Positions 35,296 through 43,700 of a DNA stretch of 64,000 bases are shown in pieces. This DNA is from Sphingopyxis sp. JAI128. Lineage in GTDB: Bacteria; Pseudomonadota; Alphaproteobacteria; Sphingomonadales; Sphingomonadaceae. The stretch spans positions 186,001 through 250,000 of the forward strand of contig NZ_JACHDA010000002.1 in assembly GCF_014207235.1 (NCBI RefSeq). Direction: 5' to 3'. The notes beneath the pieces were generated by a model, which was not told the DNA's origin, made no database searches, and was given only the letters and a program-made list of their open reading frames with translations. A program made the translations under genes and the position numbers. Position 1 is the first letter of the stretch. Every line of letters starts with the position of its first letter.

Positions 35296-37398
35296 CTAAA
35301 AGCCGGTCCGCAGTCCGAAGACGAAATTGCGCCCGCGCAGCGGCGACGCATTTTTGATGAACGACGCGTGGCTATAGGCAAGCTCGTTGGTCAAATTGGT
35401 CGCGCGCACGAACAATTCGGTATCGGCCTTCGGGCCGAGATCGATCTTGTAGGCGAGCGTCGCGTTGAGCATGTCATAGCCCGGCGTCCGTGTCTCGAAG
35501 TCCGCGATCCGGTCCTGCTCGAAGACATGATAATATTCGACGTCGCCCGACAAGGCCCCCCAGCGCCCGTCGGCGCGCGCGCCGAGCCGGCCGGCGGGAA
35601 TGCGGGGCAGATTGCCGAGCCCGTCCTTGAACTTCGCGCGGACATAATCGCCGAACAGCGACACGCCGACATCGCCGAAATCATGCCGCACTTCGCCATC
35701 GACCCCGGTGAAGGTCGCGTCGGCCGCCTCATATCGGATGAGACGGAAGTCCTCGAACTGGTCGAGCGTGTGGGCGAAGATATAGTCGTCGAACGATTGA
35801 TGATAGGCGCCGATGGTGAAGGTCGTCGCCCCTTTGGTTTTGCGGAAGGTCAGGTCAACCGACCTGCCCGTCTCCTTGCCCAGCGTCGCCGTGCCGAGTT
35901 CATAGGTGTTGGTCGCGAGGTGGATGCCGCGCGCATAAAGCTCCTGCACATTCGGGGCGCGCTGCGAGCGCGCGAGCGACAGCGCCAGCGAATAGTCGCC
36001 GCCGATGTCCCAGACCGCCGCGCCCGAGATCGAGAAGGGCTTGTGGCTGACCTCGCGGTTCAGGGTCGTCGCGATCTTCTGCCATTCCTGTCGCGCCGCC
36101 AGCTCGAAACGCACCGGCCCCGCCGTCAGCGTTTCCATCAGGAACAGCGCGGTGCTCCGCGTCTCGCTTTCGGGCAGGAACGCCTCTTCGCCGAGCGCGC
36201 TGAACTGGCTTTCCGAATGCTGGACCCCGAAGGCACCGCGCAGCGGGCCGATCGGCTTGTGCGCCAGTTCGAAGCGCAATTCGTGCGCCTTGTTCTTGAA
36301 CGTCGTCGCGACCTCGTCATGCTCGATCTCGTCATGCTCGTAATCGGTGAACGACAGCCGGAAACGCACCTTGTCGAAGCCTGGCAGCGGATCTTCATAT
36401 TCGCTGCGGATATCGAAACGCTCGCTGCGCAGTTTCACAAAGGGCACGTCCTCATGCTCATGATCGTGATCATGGCCGTGGTCGTGATCCTCGTCGTCAT
36501 GGCCGTGGCCGCCGCAGTGCAGGCTGCTGCCGTGCGGGTGGCAGTCTTCATATTCATGGGCGTGCCCCGGCAGGCCATATTCGCTGCGCTGGCGCGTATA
36601 GGCGACCCCCAGATAGCCGCCGCTGCCGACCCATGAGCCGCCGACGGTGAAGGTTGATGTGTCGTTGTACGACCCGTCGACATGGCGTTCACCGAACCCC
36701 TTGGGCACGCGATAATCGTTCGACGAGCGGTGGACCCCCTCGACGCGGAGCGCCAACCCCTGCCCGCCGACGGTGATTCCGCCGACCAGCGAGCGTTCGT
36801 CGTCGGCGGTGCCGAGGCGGCCCTCGACCATGCCCGCGACGCCGCCGTCGGGGATCGACGTCGGGACTTTCTCGTCGAGCAGGTTGATCGCGCCGCCGAT
36901 CGCGCTGCCGCCATAGAGCAGCGCCGACGGGCCGCGCAGCACCTCGATCCCGCGCAGCAGCAGCGGCTCGGTCGTCACCGCATGGTCGGGCGAGATCGCC
37001 GACGCGTCGTGGATACTGGCGCCATCGGACAGCGCCTGAACGCGCGGCGCGGTCTGCCCACGAATGACCGGCCGGCTTGCACCGCCACCGAAATTGTCGA
37101 AGTTTATGCCGGGCTGGCCGGCCAGCGTATCGCCGAGCGTCGCTTGACGGCGATGGACCAGTTCATCGCCCGACAGGGTGATTACCGGGGTCGCGGCCTC
37201 GTCGGCTTTCAGTCCCAGCACGGTTGCGGTCACGACGATCTCCGGGTCCGCGCGCGTCCCGGCCTGCATGAAGGCGGTCGAGGCGGCTTTCCGGTTCTCG
37301 GCGGGAAGGATTTCGCCAGCCATGGCGATTTGCGGCAAGGCAACCGGAACGGCAGCGGACAACAGAAGAGCACGAAAAGTCACAAAAACCCCTTTCAT
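35296..37398 (-). CDS. TonB-dependent zinc receptor, ZnuD-like, with His/Asp-rich loop
   Basis: This 700-residue outer-membrane receptor has a signal peptide (RALLLSAAVPVALPQIAMAG), plug domain (about 50-165, with GQTAPRVQALSDGASIHDAS and RGPSALLYGGSAIGGAINL) and a barrel ending in Phe. An extracellular loop near residues 279-318 is packed with His, Asp and Glu (CHPHGSSLHCGGHGHDDEDH and more), the hallmark of ZnuD-type zinc receptors. The divergent merC-zur genes and a Zur-like box in the shared promoter agree with zinc uptake. A GTG at 37383 preceded by AAAGGGG is a credible alternative start. Confidence 0.87.
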   Translation of the reverse strand: MKGVFVTFRALLLSAAVPVALPQIAMAGEILPAENRKAASTAFMQAGTRADPEIVVTATVLGLKADEAATPVITLSGDELVHRRQATLGDTLAGQPGINFDNFGGGASRPVIRGQTAPRVQALSDGASIHDASAISPDHAVTTEPLLLRGIEVLRGPSALLYGGSAIGGAINLLDEKVPTSIPDGGVAGMVEGRLGTADDERSLVGGITVGGQGLALRVEGVHRSSNDYRVPKGFGERHVDGSYNDTSTFTVGGSWVGSGGYLGVAYTRQRSEYGLPGHAHEYEDCHPHGSSLHCGGHGHDDEDHDHGHDHDHEHEDVPFVKLRSERFDIRSEYEDPLPGFDKVRFRLSFTDYEHDEIEHDEVATTFKNKAHELRFELAHKPIGPLRGAFGVQHSESQFSALGEEAFLPESETRSTALFLMETLTAGPVRFELAARQEWQKIATTLNREVSHKPFSISGAAVWDIGGDYSLALSLARSQRAPNVQELYARGIHLATNTYELGTATLGKETGRSVDLTFRKTKGATTFTIGAYHQSFDDYIFAHTLDQFEDFRLIRYEAADATFTGVDGEVRHDFGDVGVSLFGDYVRAKFKDGLGNLPRIPAGRLGARADGRWGALSGDVEYYHVFEQDRIADFETRTPGYDMLNATLAYKIDLGPKADTELFVRATNLTNELAYSHASFIKNASPLRGRNFVFGLRTGF

Positions 37399-37419
37399 CT
37401 TGAGAGGCAGGCCCTATAG

Positions 37420-37432
37420 GATATGTTATATC
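37420..37432. promoter_or_regulatory. Candidate Zur box between the zinc receptor and merC-zur
   Basis: GATATGTTATATC has five-base arms around GTT and continues as ATATCATG on the right. It lies 22 bases before the receptor start and 39 before merC, so one site could control both directions. The core matches the palindromes at 34428 and 43197. Confidence 0.6.
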
Positions 37433-37470
37433 ATGACTCAATAGTTTTTGGTTTTCACTCTGGAAATTCG

Positions 37471-37878
37471 ATGATGAACGCTCTTCCCAAACCTTCTCGA
37501 TCGACAGTCCGCGCGGCCGACGGCGTCGAGAGCGCAGCGCTCTCGACCTCGCTGCTCTGTCTCATGCATTGCCTCGCGCTGCCGCTGCTGCTTGTCCTGC
37601 TTCCCACCGCCGCCGACGCCTTCGTGCGGTCCGAGGCTTTTCATTATGTCGCGGTCGGCCTTGCGGCGCCCTTCGCGTTGCTCGCCTTCGCGCTCGGCTT
37701 TCGTCGCCATGGCGAGGTGCGTCCGGCGCTGTTCGGCGCCGCCGGCATCGGCTGCCTGCTGGTCGCGCTCTTCCCCGGCATCGACCATGGCGCGTCGATC
37801 GCGATCACCATCACGGGCAGCCTGCTTCTCATCGCCGGACATCTGATCAACTGGAGGCTGCGCCGCCATGCGACCTGA
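37471..37878 (+). CDS. MerC-domain membrane protein
   Basis: This 135-residue protein has four hydrophobic helices. A Cys pair lies in the first (SLLCLMHCLALPLLLVLLP), as in the MerC mercury transporter family. In zinc loci such proteins are thought to move zinc or other thiophilic metals across the inner membrane (inference). Start ATG at 37471; the next codon is also ATG. The 3' end overlaps the Fur-family gene by eleven bases, so the two are coupled and the operon is probably zinc-regulated. Confidence 0.8.
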   Translation: MMNALPKPSRSTVRAADGVESAALSTSLLCLMHCLALPLLLVLLPTAADAFVRSEAFHYVAVGLAAPFALLAFALGFRRHGEVRPALFGAAGIGCLLVALFPGIDHGASIAITITGSLLLIAGHLINWRLRRHAT

Positions 37879-38476
37879 GTTGCTTGCCGACGGCTGGCGA
37901 CGCGAGACAGACCGGGCATCCGGCGCCTCGCTCGTTTATCGCCAGCCCGCCGATCTCGATCGCTGCGTGATGGACCAGTTGCACGCGAGCAATCACCCGC
38001 TCGGCGCATACGAGATCGCGCGGCAGAGCCGCCAGGCCGGGTCTCCGCTCGCGCCTAACCAAGTCTATCGCATCCTCGATCGCCTGCTCGAACGCGGCGA
38101 AGTGCGCCGCGTCGAACTGCTGTCGGCCTATACGCCGGCGCAGGACGACAAGGTTGGGTTCGCCGTGTGCAAGAACTGCGGGTCCGTCACGTCATTCGAG
38201 ACCGAAGACCTCGCCGAAGAACTGGACCAACTATGCCGCGCGCGCGGCTTCGAACCGGCGACCCCGATTCTCGAAGTGTCGGGGCTCTGCCCCGAATGCC
38301 GCGCGCGACGTGCGGGTGCGCCGCCGATGCGACGCGTGCGCGGGATGGCGATGCTGTTCGCGCTGCTTTCGCTTGCCGGGGGATCGGCGCTCGGCATCGC
38401 AGGGACCGATCCCCCAATTGCCGCCGAAAGCGAAAAATCCGGTCGGACCCGGCTTCTGGAAGGCACGCCTGCATGA
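37868..38476 (+). CDS. zur: Fur-family zinc uptake regulator Zur with C-terminal hydrophobic extension
   Basis: This 202-residue protein has a Fur/Zur core in residues 1-150. The winged helix contains HPLGAYEIARQ and NQVYRILDRLLERGEV, and two Cys pairs, CKNC (101-104) and CPEC (141-144), match the structural zinc site. Typical Zur is about 140-165 residues. Here 50 more follow, including a hydrophobic stretch GMAMLFALLSLAGGSALGIA (159-178) and a polar tail. The extension may be a natural fusion with a leader of a lost secreted protein or a membrane anchor. The gene overlaps merC by eleven bases and the next gene by ATGA. It should repress uptake genes when zinc is plentiful. Confidence 0.85.
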   Translation: MRPELLADGWRRETDRASGASLVYRQPADLDRCVMDQLHASNHPLGAYEIARQSRQAGSPLAPNQVYRILDRLLERGEVRRVELLSAYTPAQDDKVGFAVCKNCGSVTSFETEDLAEELDQLCRARGFEPATPILEVSGLCPECRARRAGAPPMRRVRGMAMLFALLSLAGGSALGIAGTDPPIAAESEKSGRTRLLEGTPA

Positions 38477-39078
38477 TGATGCTCCAATTTCCTCGCGTTT
38501 TGATCGCGGGCAATGCCGGGAGCCTCGCCGCGATCCGCGATCCCGACATCTCGATCGCCATCTGGGAACGTACCGTACAGCCGGCCTTCGCGGGTCTGCT
38601 CTCGTCCCGTTTACTCCCGATCCAGATGACCAGCGACATCGGCGATCTGGCGGCGGCGTTGACGCACGCGACGCAAGCCGCCGGCTATCCGGCCGGCGGC
38701 ATCCGCGCCGCGCTGGAGGCCGATATCGTCGATCTCGCCTCCCGCTTCGCCTCTATCATGCGTATCGACCGGCTCGACATCAGGCTCGACCGGATCACCG
38801 GCGATGCATGCCGCAAGTTCCACGCCGACTATGTCCTTGCGCGGCTCATCACCACCTATGCCGGGCGCGGAACGCAATGGCTCGACGGCGAGAGCGCCGG
38901 GAATTGCGACTGCGCCGCGCCGCACGACGTGCGCGAAATGCGCGCGGGCGACGTCGCGATCCTCAAGGGGCGAAACTGGGACGAGGAACGCGCCGCAATC
39001 CATCGTTCGCCACCGATCGCCGGCACCGGCGAGGAACGACTGCTGCTCACCATCAGCCCGGAAAGACCGGCCAACTGA
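38473..39078 (+). CDS. DUF1826 domain protein, zinc-regulon associated
   Basis: This 201-residue soluble protein begins with three Met codons (MMMLQFPRVLIAGN). It shows features that I recall for DUF1826: RLDRITGDACRKFHADYVLARLITTYAGRGTQW and AGDVAILKGRNW near the C-terminus. The function is unknown; the family is repeatedly found in Zur-controlled clusters next to COG0523 metallochaperones. The HAD and Cys residues could bind a metal. It is translationally coupled to zur (ATGA), so it should share its zinc response. No COG0523 gene is in this window. Confidence 0.75.
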   Translation: MMMLQFPRVLIAGNAGSLAAIRDPDISIAIWERTVQPAFAGLLSSRLLPIQMTSDIGDLAAALTHATQAAGYPAGGIRAALEADIVDLASRFASIMRIDRLDIRLDRITGDACRKFHADYVLARLITTYAGRGTQWLDGESAGNCDCAAPHDVREMRAGDVAILKGRNWDEERAAIHRSPPIAGTGEERLLLTISPERPAN

Positions 39079-39099
39079 CATTCACCGACAGCGGGATTT

Positions 39100-39612
39100 A
39101 TGTACCATCGTTACGGCCTGCTTGTCGGGGCCGCCATGCTGGCAATGCTGCCGTTCGAGGGCGAACTGATACAACAGCTATTATGACGGCACCGACAGTC
39201 TTTGGCACAACTAGGGTGCATCCTGCGCTGGCGCCCTTCGCCCGACATCGAGATCATGCCCTTCTATTCACGGTCCGAGGTCCGGGGCGACGAGGCGGGG
39301 CCGCTTTATATTCCCGCCGGCGCCTATCTGCCCCCGCGCGTCCCGCAGCGCCGCTACGACGGACCCGGCCGGGCCGACTACCACAGCGTTGCGGCGCTGA
39401 AGGGCCTGCTGCTCTCGGTCGCGCCGGGCGCCGACTGGCTGGTGCGCGGCGGCCTGTTCCGCTCGCTCTACGACGACACGATCGGGACGCTGACGCTGCG
39501 CGGGCGCAATCTCACCAATGCCTTTTATGCCGACTAGTCGGGCTATGCCTCGTGTCTCGTGTTCGTCGGCGCCCCTCGCGGCGTCGAACTGGCCTTCACG
39601 AAACACTTCTGA
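39100..39612 (+). pseudogene. Degenerate TonB-dependent receptor with deletions and a stop
   Basis: Three receptor-like pieces lie in order. A leader-like peptide MYHRYGLLVGAAMLAMLP (39100 on) soon hits a stop. A barrel piece, LRWRPSPDIEIMPFYSRSEV to LVRGGLFRSLYDD, runs at about 39220-39480. A C-terminal end, TLRGRNLTNAFYAD, is followed by a TAG at 39535-39537, after which the frame resumes SGYAS...VELAFTKHF. Intact relatives have an aromatic residue where the stop is. The barrel piece resembles the intact receptor at 45019-46938 (ARWEPVDGVEVMPFWSR). At least two deletions and one nonsense change are needed, so it is a dead gene. Confidence 0.75.
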
Positions 39613-39618
39613 TCCCCT

Positions 39619-39650
39619 TCCGCCGCCAGGGACGGGCACCTGGCGGCGGA
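39619..39650. terminator. Hairpin between pseudogene and ABC-2 permease
   Basis: TCCGCCGCCAGG and CCTGGCGGCGGA pair perfectly over 12 bases around an eight-base loop. It lies between convergent coding regions and probably ends the ABC-2 transcript on the minus strand and the zur-operon transcript on the plus strand. Confidence 0.55.
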
Positions 39651-39658
39651 CGATTCGA

Positions 39659-40921
39659 TCAGCGTTGCGGGAGATCCTCGAACTTCGGCGCCTCGTCGAA
39701 ATCGGCTTTCCCGAACGGGCGATCATAGAAAAGATAGCCGTAGTAGAAAGTTCGCAGCCGCTTGTGGAACGCCCGGATACGGTCCTGATAGGCGATCTGC
39801 GCGGCAAGATCGGTGTTCGCAAGCCGCGTCAGCAACGCCTGGACGCCGACCGATGGTAGCACCCAGCCGAGCGCCCGCCCGGCGGCGTCGCGCGTCTCCA
39901 GCCCGTGGCGATAGGCGCGGACCTGCTCCGCCACGCTCTCGTCGCCATTCTGATGGAAAGCGAGATACCATTTATAATGAAACTTGATCCCGAGCGGGGC
40001 CGAGTCGGCATATTGCGGATGATTGGCGTAGAAGCGCCGCATCGTTTCCTCGCGCGGCGTTTCCCATGCGGCATGCACGATTTCGCGATGCGCCAATGCA
40101 ATCTCTGCGCCCTGATTCACCGGCACCGCCTGATTGATGGCGACATTGGCGAGCGTGGGCAGAATCAGCACCAGGATCAGCCATGTAGCGGCCAGCGTCG
40201 CCGCATTGGCGACCGAACTCAAGCGCAACCGCGCAACCAGCGCAGCGAGCCCGATCCAGAAGAGGAGATAGGCGGCGATCACGAACAGCAAGAGGATGAT
40301 CACGGGAGCCGCGACGCCCTCGATGGCGGCCGCGACGGTGAACGGCAGCGCCAGCATCAGCCAGAGCAGAGCCAGCCGCAGCAATGTCCGCCGGCGCCAC
40401 AGGGCGCGCCCGCCCTTCGCCAGCGCTTCGAGCGCCCGCTCGCGTCCGGCCTCGCGTTCGCTCGAGACGAGGTCGTGAAACAGCGCGATCACGAACAACG
40501 GCGCAAGGAACACGAGGACGAAGGCGAAGTCGAAACGTCCCGGCAGCGCCAGTTCGGGGTTGAAGGTATCGCCGTCGTATATCTGCGCTTCCAGACCCAG
40601 CGAGCGCACGCGCAACATATAGGGCGCGACATCGCGCATGCCGAGCGCGGCAAAGGCGAGCGGCGCGGGAGGATCCCAGGTCGGATGGAAGCTGTAATAG
40701 GCGGCCTGCCCGGCATTCTTGTCCTTGTCGATCCAGGCCGCGATCGCACCGATATCCTCGGCCTGGGCCGCCGGAATCGCCGCGATGGCGGCCCGCTGGC
40801 GGCCGACCTCCATCATTCCGGCTCCAAGCGCCGCGATGGTAAGCAGCCCGAGCAGCGCAAGCGCAATCAGGGTGAGACGTTGCCGAAGCAGCAGGCGAAG
40901 TTCGTGCGCGACGAGGCTCAT
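39659..40921 (-). CDS. ABC-2 type permease with DUF3526 domain
   Basis: This 420-residue membrane protein has an N-terminal helix (RLTLIALALLGLLTIAALGAGMM) and a long periplasmic domain (about 40-140). A four- to five-helix bundle follows (RFDFAFVLVFLAPLFVIALFHDLVSSEREAGRERAL is the classic ABC-2/DUF3526 segment), then a C-terminal soluble region. Such permeases work in pairs with an ATPase to export or remodel an unknown envelope substrate. It overlaps the upstream permease as ATGA. No ATPase gene remains nearby (see the deletion at about 41920), so the transporter is probably not functional alone. Confidence 0.8.
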   Translation of the reverse strand: MSLVAHELRLLLRQRLTLIALALLGLLTIAALGAGMMEVGRQRAAIAAIPAAQAEDIGAIAAWIDKDKNAGQAAYYSFHPTWDPPAPLAFAALGMRDVAPYMLRVRSLGLEAQIYDGDTFNPELALPGRFDFAFVLVFLAPLFVIALFHDLVSSEREAGRERALEALAKGGRALWRRRTLLRLALLWLMLALPFTVAAAIEGVAAPVIILLLFVIAAYLLFWIGLAALVARLRLSSVANAATLAATWLILVLILPTLANVAINQAVPVNQGAEIALAHREIVHAAWETPREETMRRFYANHPQYADSAPLGIKFHYKWYLAFHQNGDESVAEQVRAYRHGLETRDAAGRALGWVLPSVGVQALLTRLANTDLAAQIAYQDRIRAFHKRLRTFYYGYLFYDRPFGKADFDEAPKFEDLPQR

Positions 40922-41958
40922 CGGCGGGCTCCCAGGCGACGTGTCGAGATAATGAGGAGAACCGACGCAGCGGCCAGCCAAGCGAGGATGATCGCAAGGC
41001 CCGGTAGCGCGCCGCGCGCCAGATCCGTGCCGGTGGGCGCGCGGAAGGCGAAATCTGGCATGGCCGTCCAATTGCTTGCCGCCACACGCTTGCGGCGGTC
41101 GGCGTCGGCATCCTCGGCGCGCTCGTCGGCGTAGCGGACGCTATTGGCCTGAAGCCGGTTGAGCCGCTGGACCAGATTGTAGCGATAGGCTTCCGCTTGT
41201 TCGAGGAAGCGGCGGTGGCCCGCGAAATCGGTACCCGCCGCGGCCATCGAGAGCGAGCGGATCGCGATCGCGGGGCTGAGAAGCCCGGCCCCTTCCACCA
41301 GACTATTCTGCCTTTCCTGCGCCCTGTAACTCTCGCTCGCATAACGGTCGAACAGCTCGGACGACATCCGCTCGCCTTCGATCGCAAGCACGCCCGAATA
41401 ATTGACGGGCAGATCCTCGACCCGCTTGACGCCATAGCGATCGAGAATCTTTTGCTTGAATTCGGCAAAGTGAGGGTCGTCGGGATTATGGCTGTCGCCC
41501 ATCTGCCGGAGGTCGCGCGCGATCGCAACGTCGGTCTGCAACCGGTTCTCGAGCGGGATGGCGGCATTTGCAACGTCGGGCGCAACGCGCGGCAACAGCA
41601 CGACCAGAACCGCCCACAGCGCGACGAGCGCGAGCAAGGCATCGCGGCTCCGCCGAACCAGGACCGAAACAAGCAGAATGACGATGACCCACAACGCCAG
41701 ATACGCGAAATAGCCGACCGCGATCATCAGCATCGGCAGGGCCAGGGCGCCGGGCTGCCCCGCGATCAAGACGAAGCCGATCATCGCCGGCAGCCCCGCA
41801 AGCATCGCGACCGTTCCCAGCGCAAGAAACTTGCCACCAACGACCTGCCTGCGACTGACACCTTGCAACATCAGCAGCCGAAGCGTGCCCCGCTCGGTCT
41901 CGCGCGCAAGCGCACCGTAGCCGAGGAAGATTGAGCGTCGGAACCGGAAAGCGTCCAT
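40918..41958 (-). CDS. ABC-2/DUF3526 permease, N-terminally truncated by a deletion
   Basis: The frame gives 346 residues from an ATG at 41958. The first dozen (MDAFRFRRSI) are out-of-frame receptor sequence, and permease homology starts at FLGYGALARETERGTLRLLMLQG. That stretch normally lies around residue 180 of a roughly 480-residue protein, after an N-terminal helix and a periplasmic domain. The missing part was lost together with the 3' end of the receptor. The remaining helices and the C-terminal soluble domain look intact. It is coupled to the second permease. A functional product is doubtful, so a pseudogene label would also be fair. Confidence 0.7.
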   Translation of the reverse strand: MDAFRFRRSIFLGYGALARETERGTLRLLMLQGVSRRQVVGGKFLALGTVAMLAGLPAMIGFVLIAGQPGALALPMLMIAVGYFAYLALWVIVILLVSVLVRRSRDALLALVALWAVLVVLLPRVAPDVANAAIPLENRLQTDVAIARDLRQMGDSHNPDDPHFAEFKQKILDRYGVKRVEDLPVNYSGVLAIEGERMSSELFDRYASESYRAQERQNSLVEGAGLLSPAIAIRSLSMAAAGTDFAGHRRFLEQAEAYRYNLVQRLNRLQANSVRYADERAEDADADRRKRVAASNWTAMPDFAFRAPTGTDLARGALPGLAIILAWLAAASVLLIISTRRLGARR

Positions 41959-43162
41959 AGACGGGCTCGAGAATGTCGATCTCGAAACCCTGCTGCGCCG
42001 TCGGAGAGGTCGAAAGCAGCGGCGCCCGATAGCCGAGCACGAAGAGGTCGCTTTCGAATATATCGCGATCGGCGCCGACGATCACATGATGCAGGCCGAA
42101 CCGACTGTCGAACCGTCCGCTCAATTCGCCCCGGAACACGCGATGATCGCCATCATATTCGCGATAGCGGACCTCGCGGGTCAGGCTGCGGCCATCGACG
42201 AAGAGACGCTGCCGGGGGGCGGCGAGCTCGGCATCGGCGGAGCTTCCCTTGAGCTCGGTATCGCGCAGGCCGATGCCGACGAGCAGGCTCCAGTCCGCCG
42301 AAAAATCATGTTGCAGGGAAAATTGGTGGCCGGTCGCGGTCGCGACGTTCGGGCCGAGACCGGGTTCGCCGAGGAACCGGCTCCGCGGCACGGTTTTCAG
42401 ATTGTCGCCCAGGGCGAAAACGCCGCGATCGAGCGGCACCTCCTGACGCGTCGCCTCCAGTTCGTAGATCAGGCTGGTGCTCGGACCGAAACGAAACAGG
42501 ACGGAAGGAAATATGCCGTAACGCTCGGTCTTGATCGTGTCGCGGAAACTATCGGCGGCCTCATAGAATCCGACGAACCGCACTGCGGCGAAATCGGTCG
42601 CGGGTAAGTTCATATCGCCCTCGACACGGCGGAAGTCGTAACTGCCGTAGCTTCCCTCGAGCTTGGCCGCGAAGGTGCCAGTCGGCCGCTTGGTGACCAG
42701 ATTGATGCCGCCGCCCGGTTCGCCGCGGCCGAACAAGGCCGCGTTGGGGCCCTTGAGTATTTCGATCCGCTCAATTCCCGAAATGTCGCGCGGCCCCGCG
42801 AATCCCCGGCCTGCGTTGAACCCGTTGACGAGATAGCCGCTCGGATTATTCTCGTCGCCGACCAGTCCGCGTATTGCAAAGCTTTCCCAGAGACCGCCGA
42901 AATTATTCTGCCGGGCGACCGAAGAAGAAAGGTCCAGCGCGTCCGCCAGCCGCGTGATCTGCCCCTCCTCCAAACGCTCTTCATTCAGCAGCGTAATGGA
43001 TTGAGGGATATCGGTAATCGGTACGAGGCCCCGATAGGCTTGTCGCTGACCCGTGACCATCAGCTCACGGTCCGGCGCGCCCGCTTCCCGGGCGCGAGCG
43101 TCGGCGGGCGAAAGCGAAAGCCCCGAGGCGCAGGCCATCCCGACTGCTAGGTTTCTGATCAT
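41486..43162 (-). pseudogene. TonB-dependent siderophore-type receptor, 3' end deleted and fused into ABC permease
   Basis: The ATG at 43162 gives a signal peptide (IRNLAVGMACASGLSLSPADA). A full siderophore-receptor plug follows (ITDIPQSITLLNEERLEEGQ, then IERIEILKGPNAALFGRGEP with GGGINLVTKRP), then about half the barrel, to VYGRFPVPT near 41925. The frame stays open to 41486 but from there on is only the shifted shadow of the permease gene. About 200-300 barrel residues and the C-terminal signature are missing, so it cannot form a receptor. A Zur-like box lies 35 bases upstream, suggesting that the intact system took up a zinc or metallophore complex. Confidence 0.75.
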
Positions 43163-43196
43163 GCGCTTCCCAATCCTGCGTGCTCGCCGCGACTTA

Positions 43197-43213
43197 ATGA
43201 TATATCGTATCAT
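43197..43213. promoter_or_regulatory. Candidate Zur box upstream of the truncated receptor
   Basis: ATGATATATCGTATCAT has six-base perfect arms around TATCG. It aligns with the TGATAT-n3-ATATCA core of the other two sites with a single arm mismatch. It ends 51 bases and begins 35 bases before the receptor ATG at 43162. Confidence 0.5.
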
Positions 43214-43700
43214 GTCAATGCGCCTGGCGCGACGATCTGGGCGGGGTGCCATCCCCCCGCGGCGCATCACACTCGGAAGGATGATTTCCGGGGGACCAAA
43301 ATTACCCCCAAATCCCCCGATCCTGCCCATTTTGGCGCGAGTGCCGACGATGTCTCGCCGCGGACGGGCCATCGTCATGTCAGCGTCGATGGCTGCGCTG
43401 GCGCTGGGCGGACGCCGGCGACAATGATGTCGTTGTCGCGAACGGCCATTGCGGGCTCAAAGAGGAACGTGCTGGCCGTCGGTGGAGGTGCGGCTCGCTA
43501 CCGCTTTGAACGGCGGGATCATCGGCTTCGCCGTGTCGCGGCAATGTTGAGTGCGGTTTCGCGGATCTGACCTGGAGAGCCGATTACGCTCGTCCATCTC
43601 GCGCCGCCGTCCCGAATTTTATCGGCGCGATGTCACGGTTTGCCGTTGCCGCTCGTCAGACATTGTGACGCCAACGCCGGCGCAAAGAAAGGAAGACAAG
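43214..43700. other. Non-coding stretch, nothing convincing
   Basis: I see no gene here. Short open frames lack homology, signal peptides or ribosome-binding sites. The only structure noted is CCAAAAT at about 43297 and ATTTTGG about 30 bases later, a weak inverted repeat. The last 20 bases hold the AhpD-like gene's ribosome-binding site (AGGA). Confidence 0.5.

Noticed and set aside
43053..43427. Possible small gene upstream of the AhpD-like gene
   Set aside because: It is mainly antisense to the broken receptor's 5' end and promoter, with no ribosome-binding site or recognisable domain.
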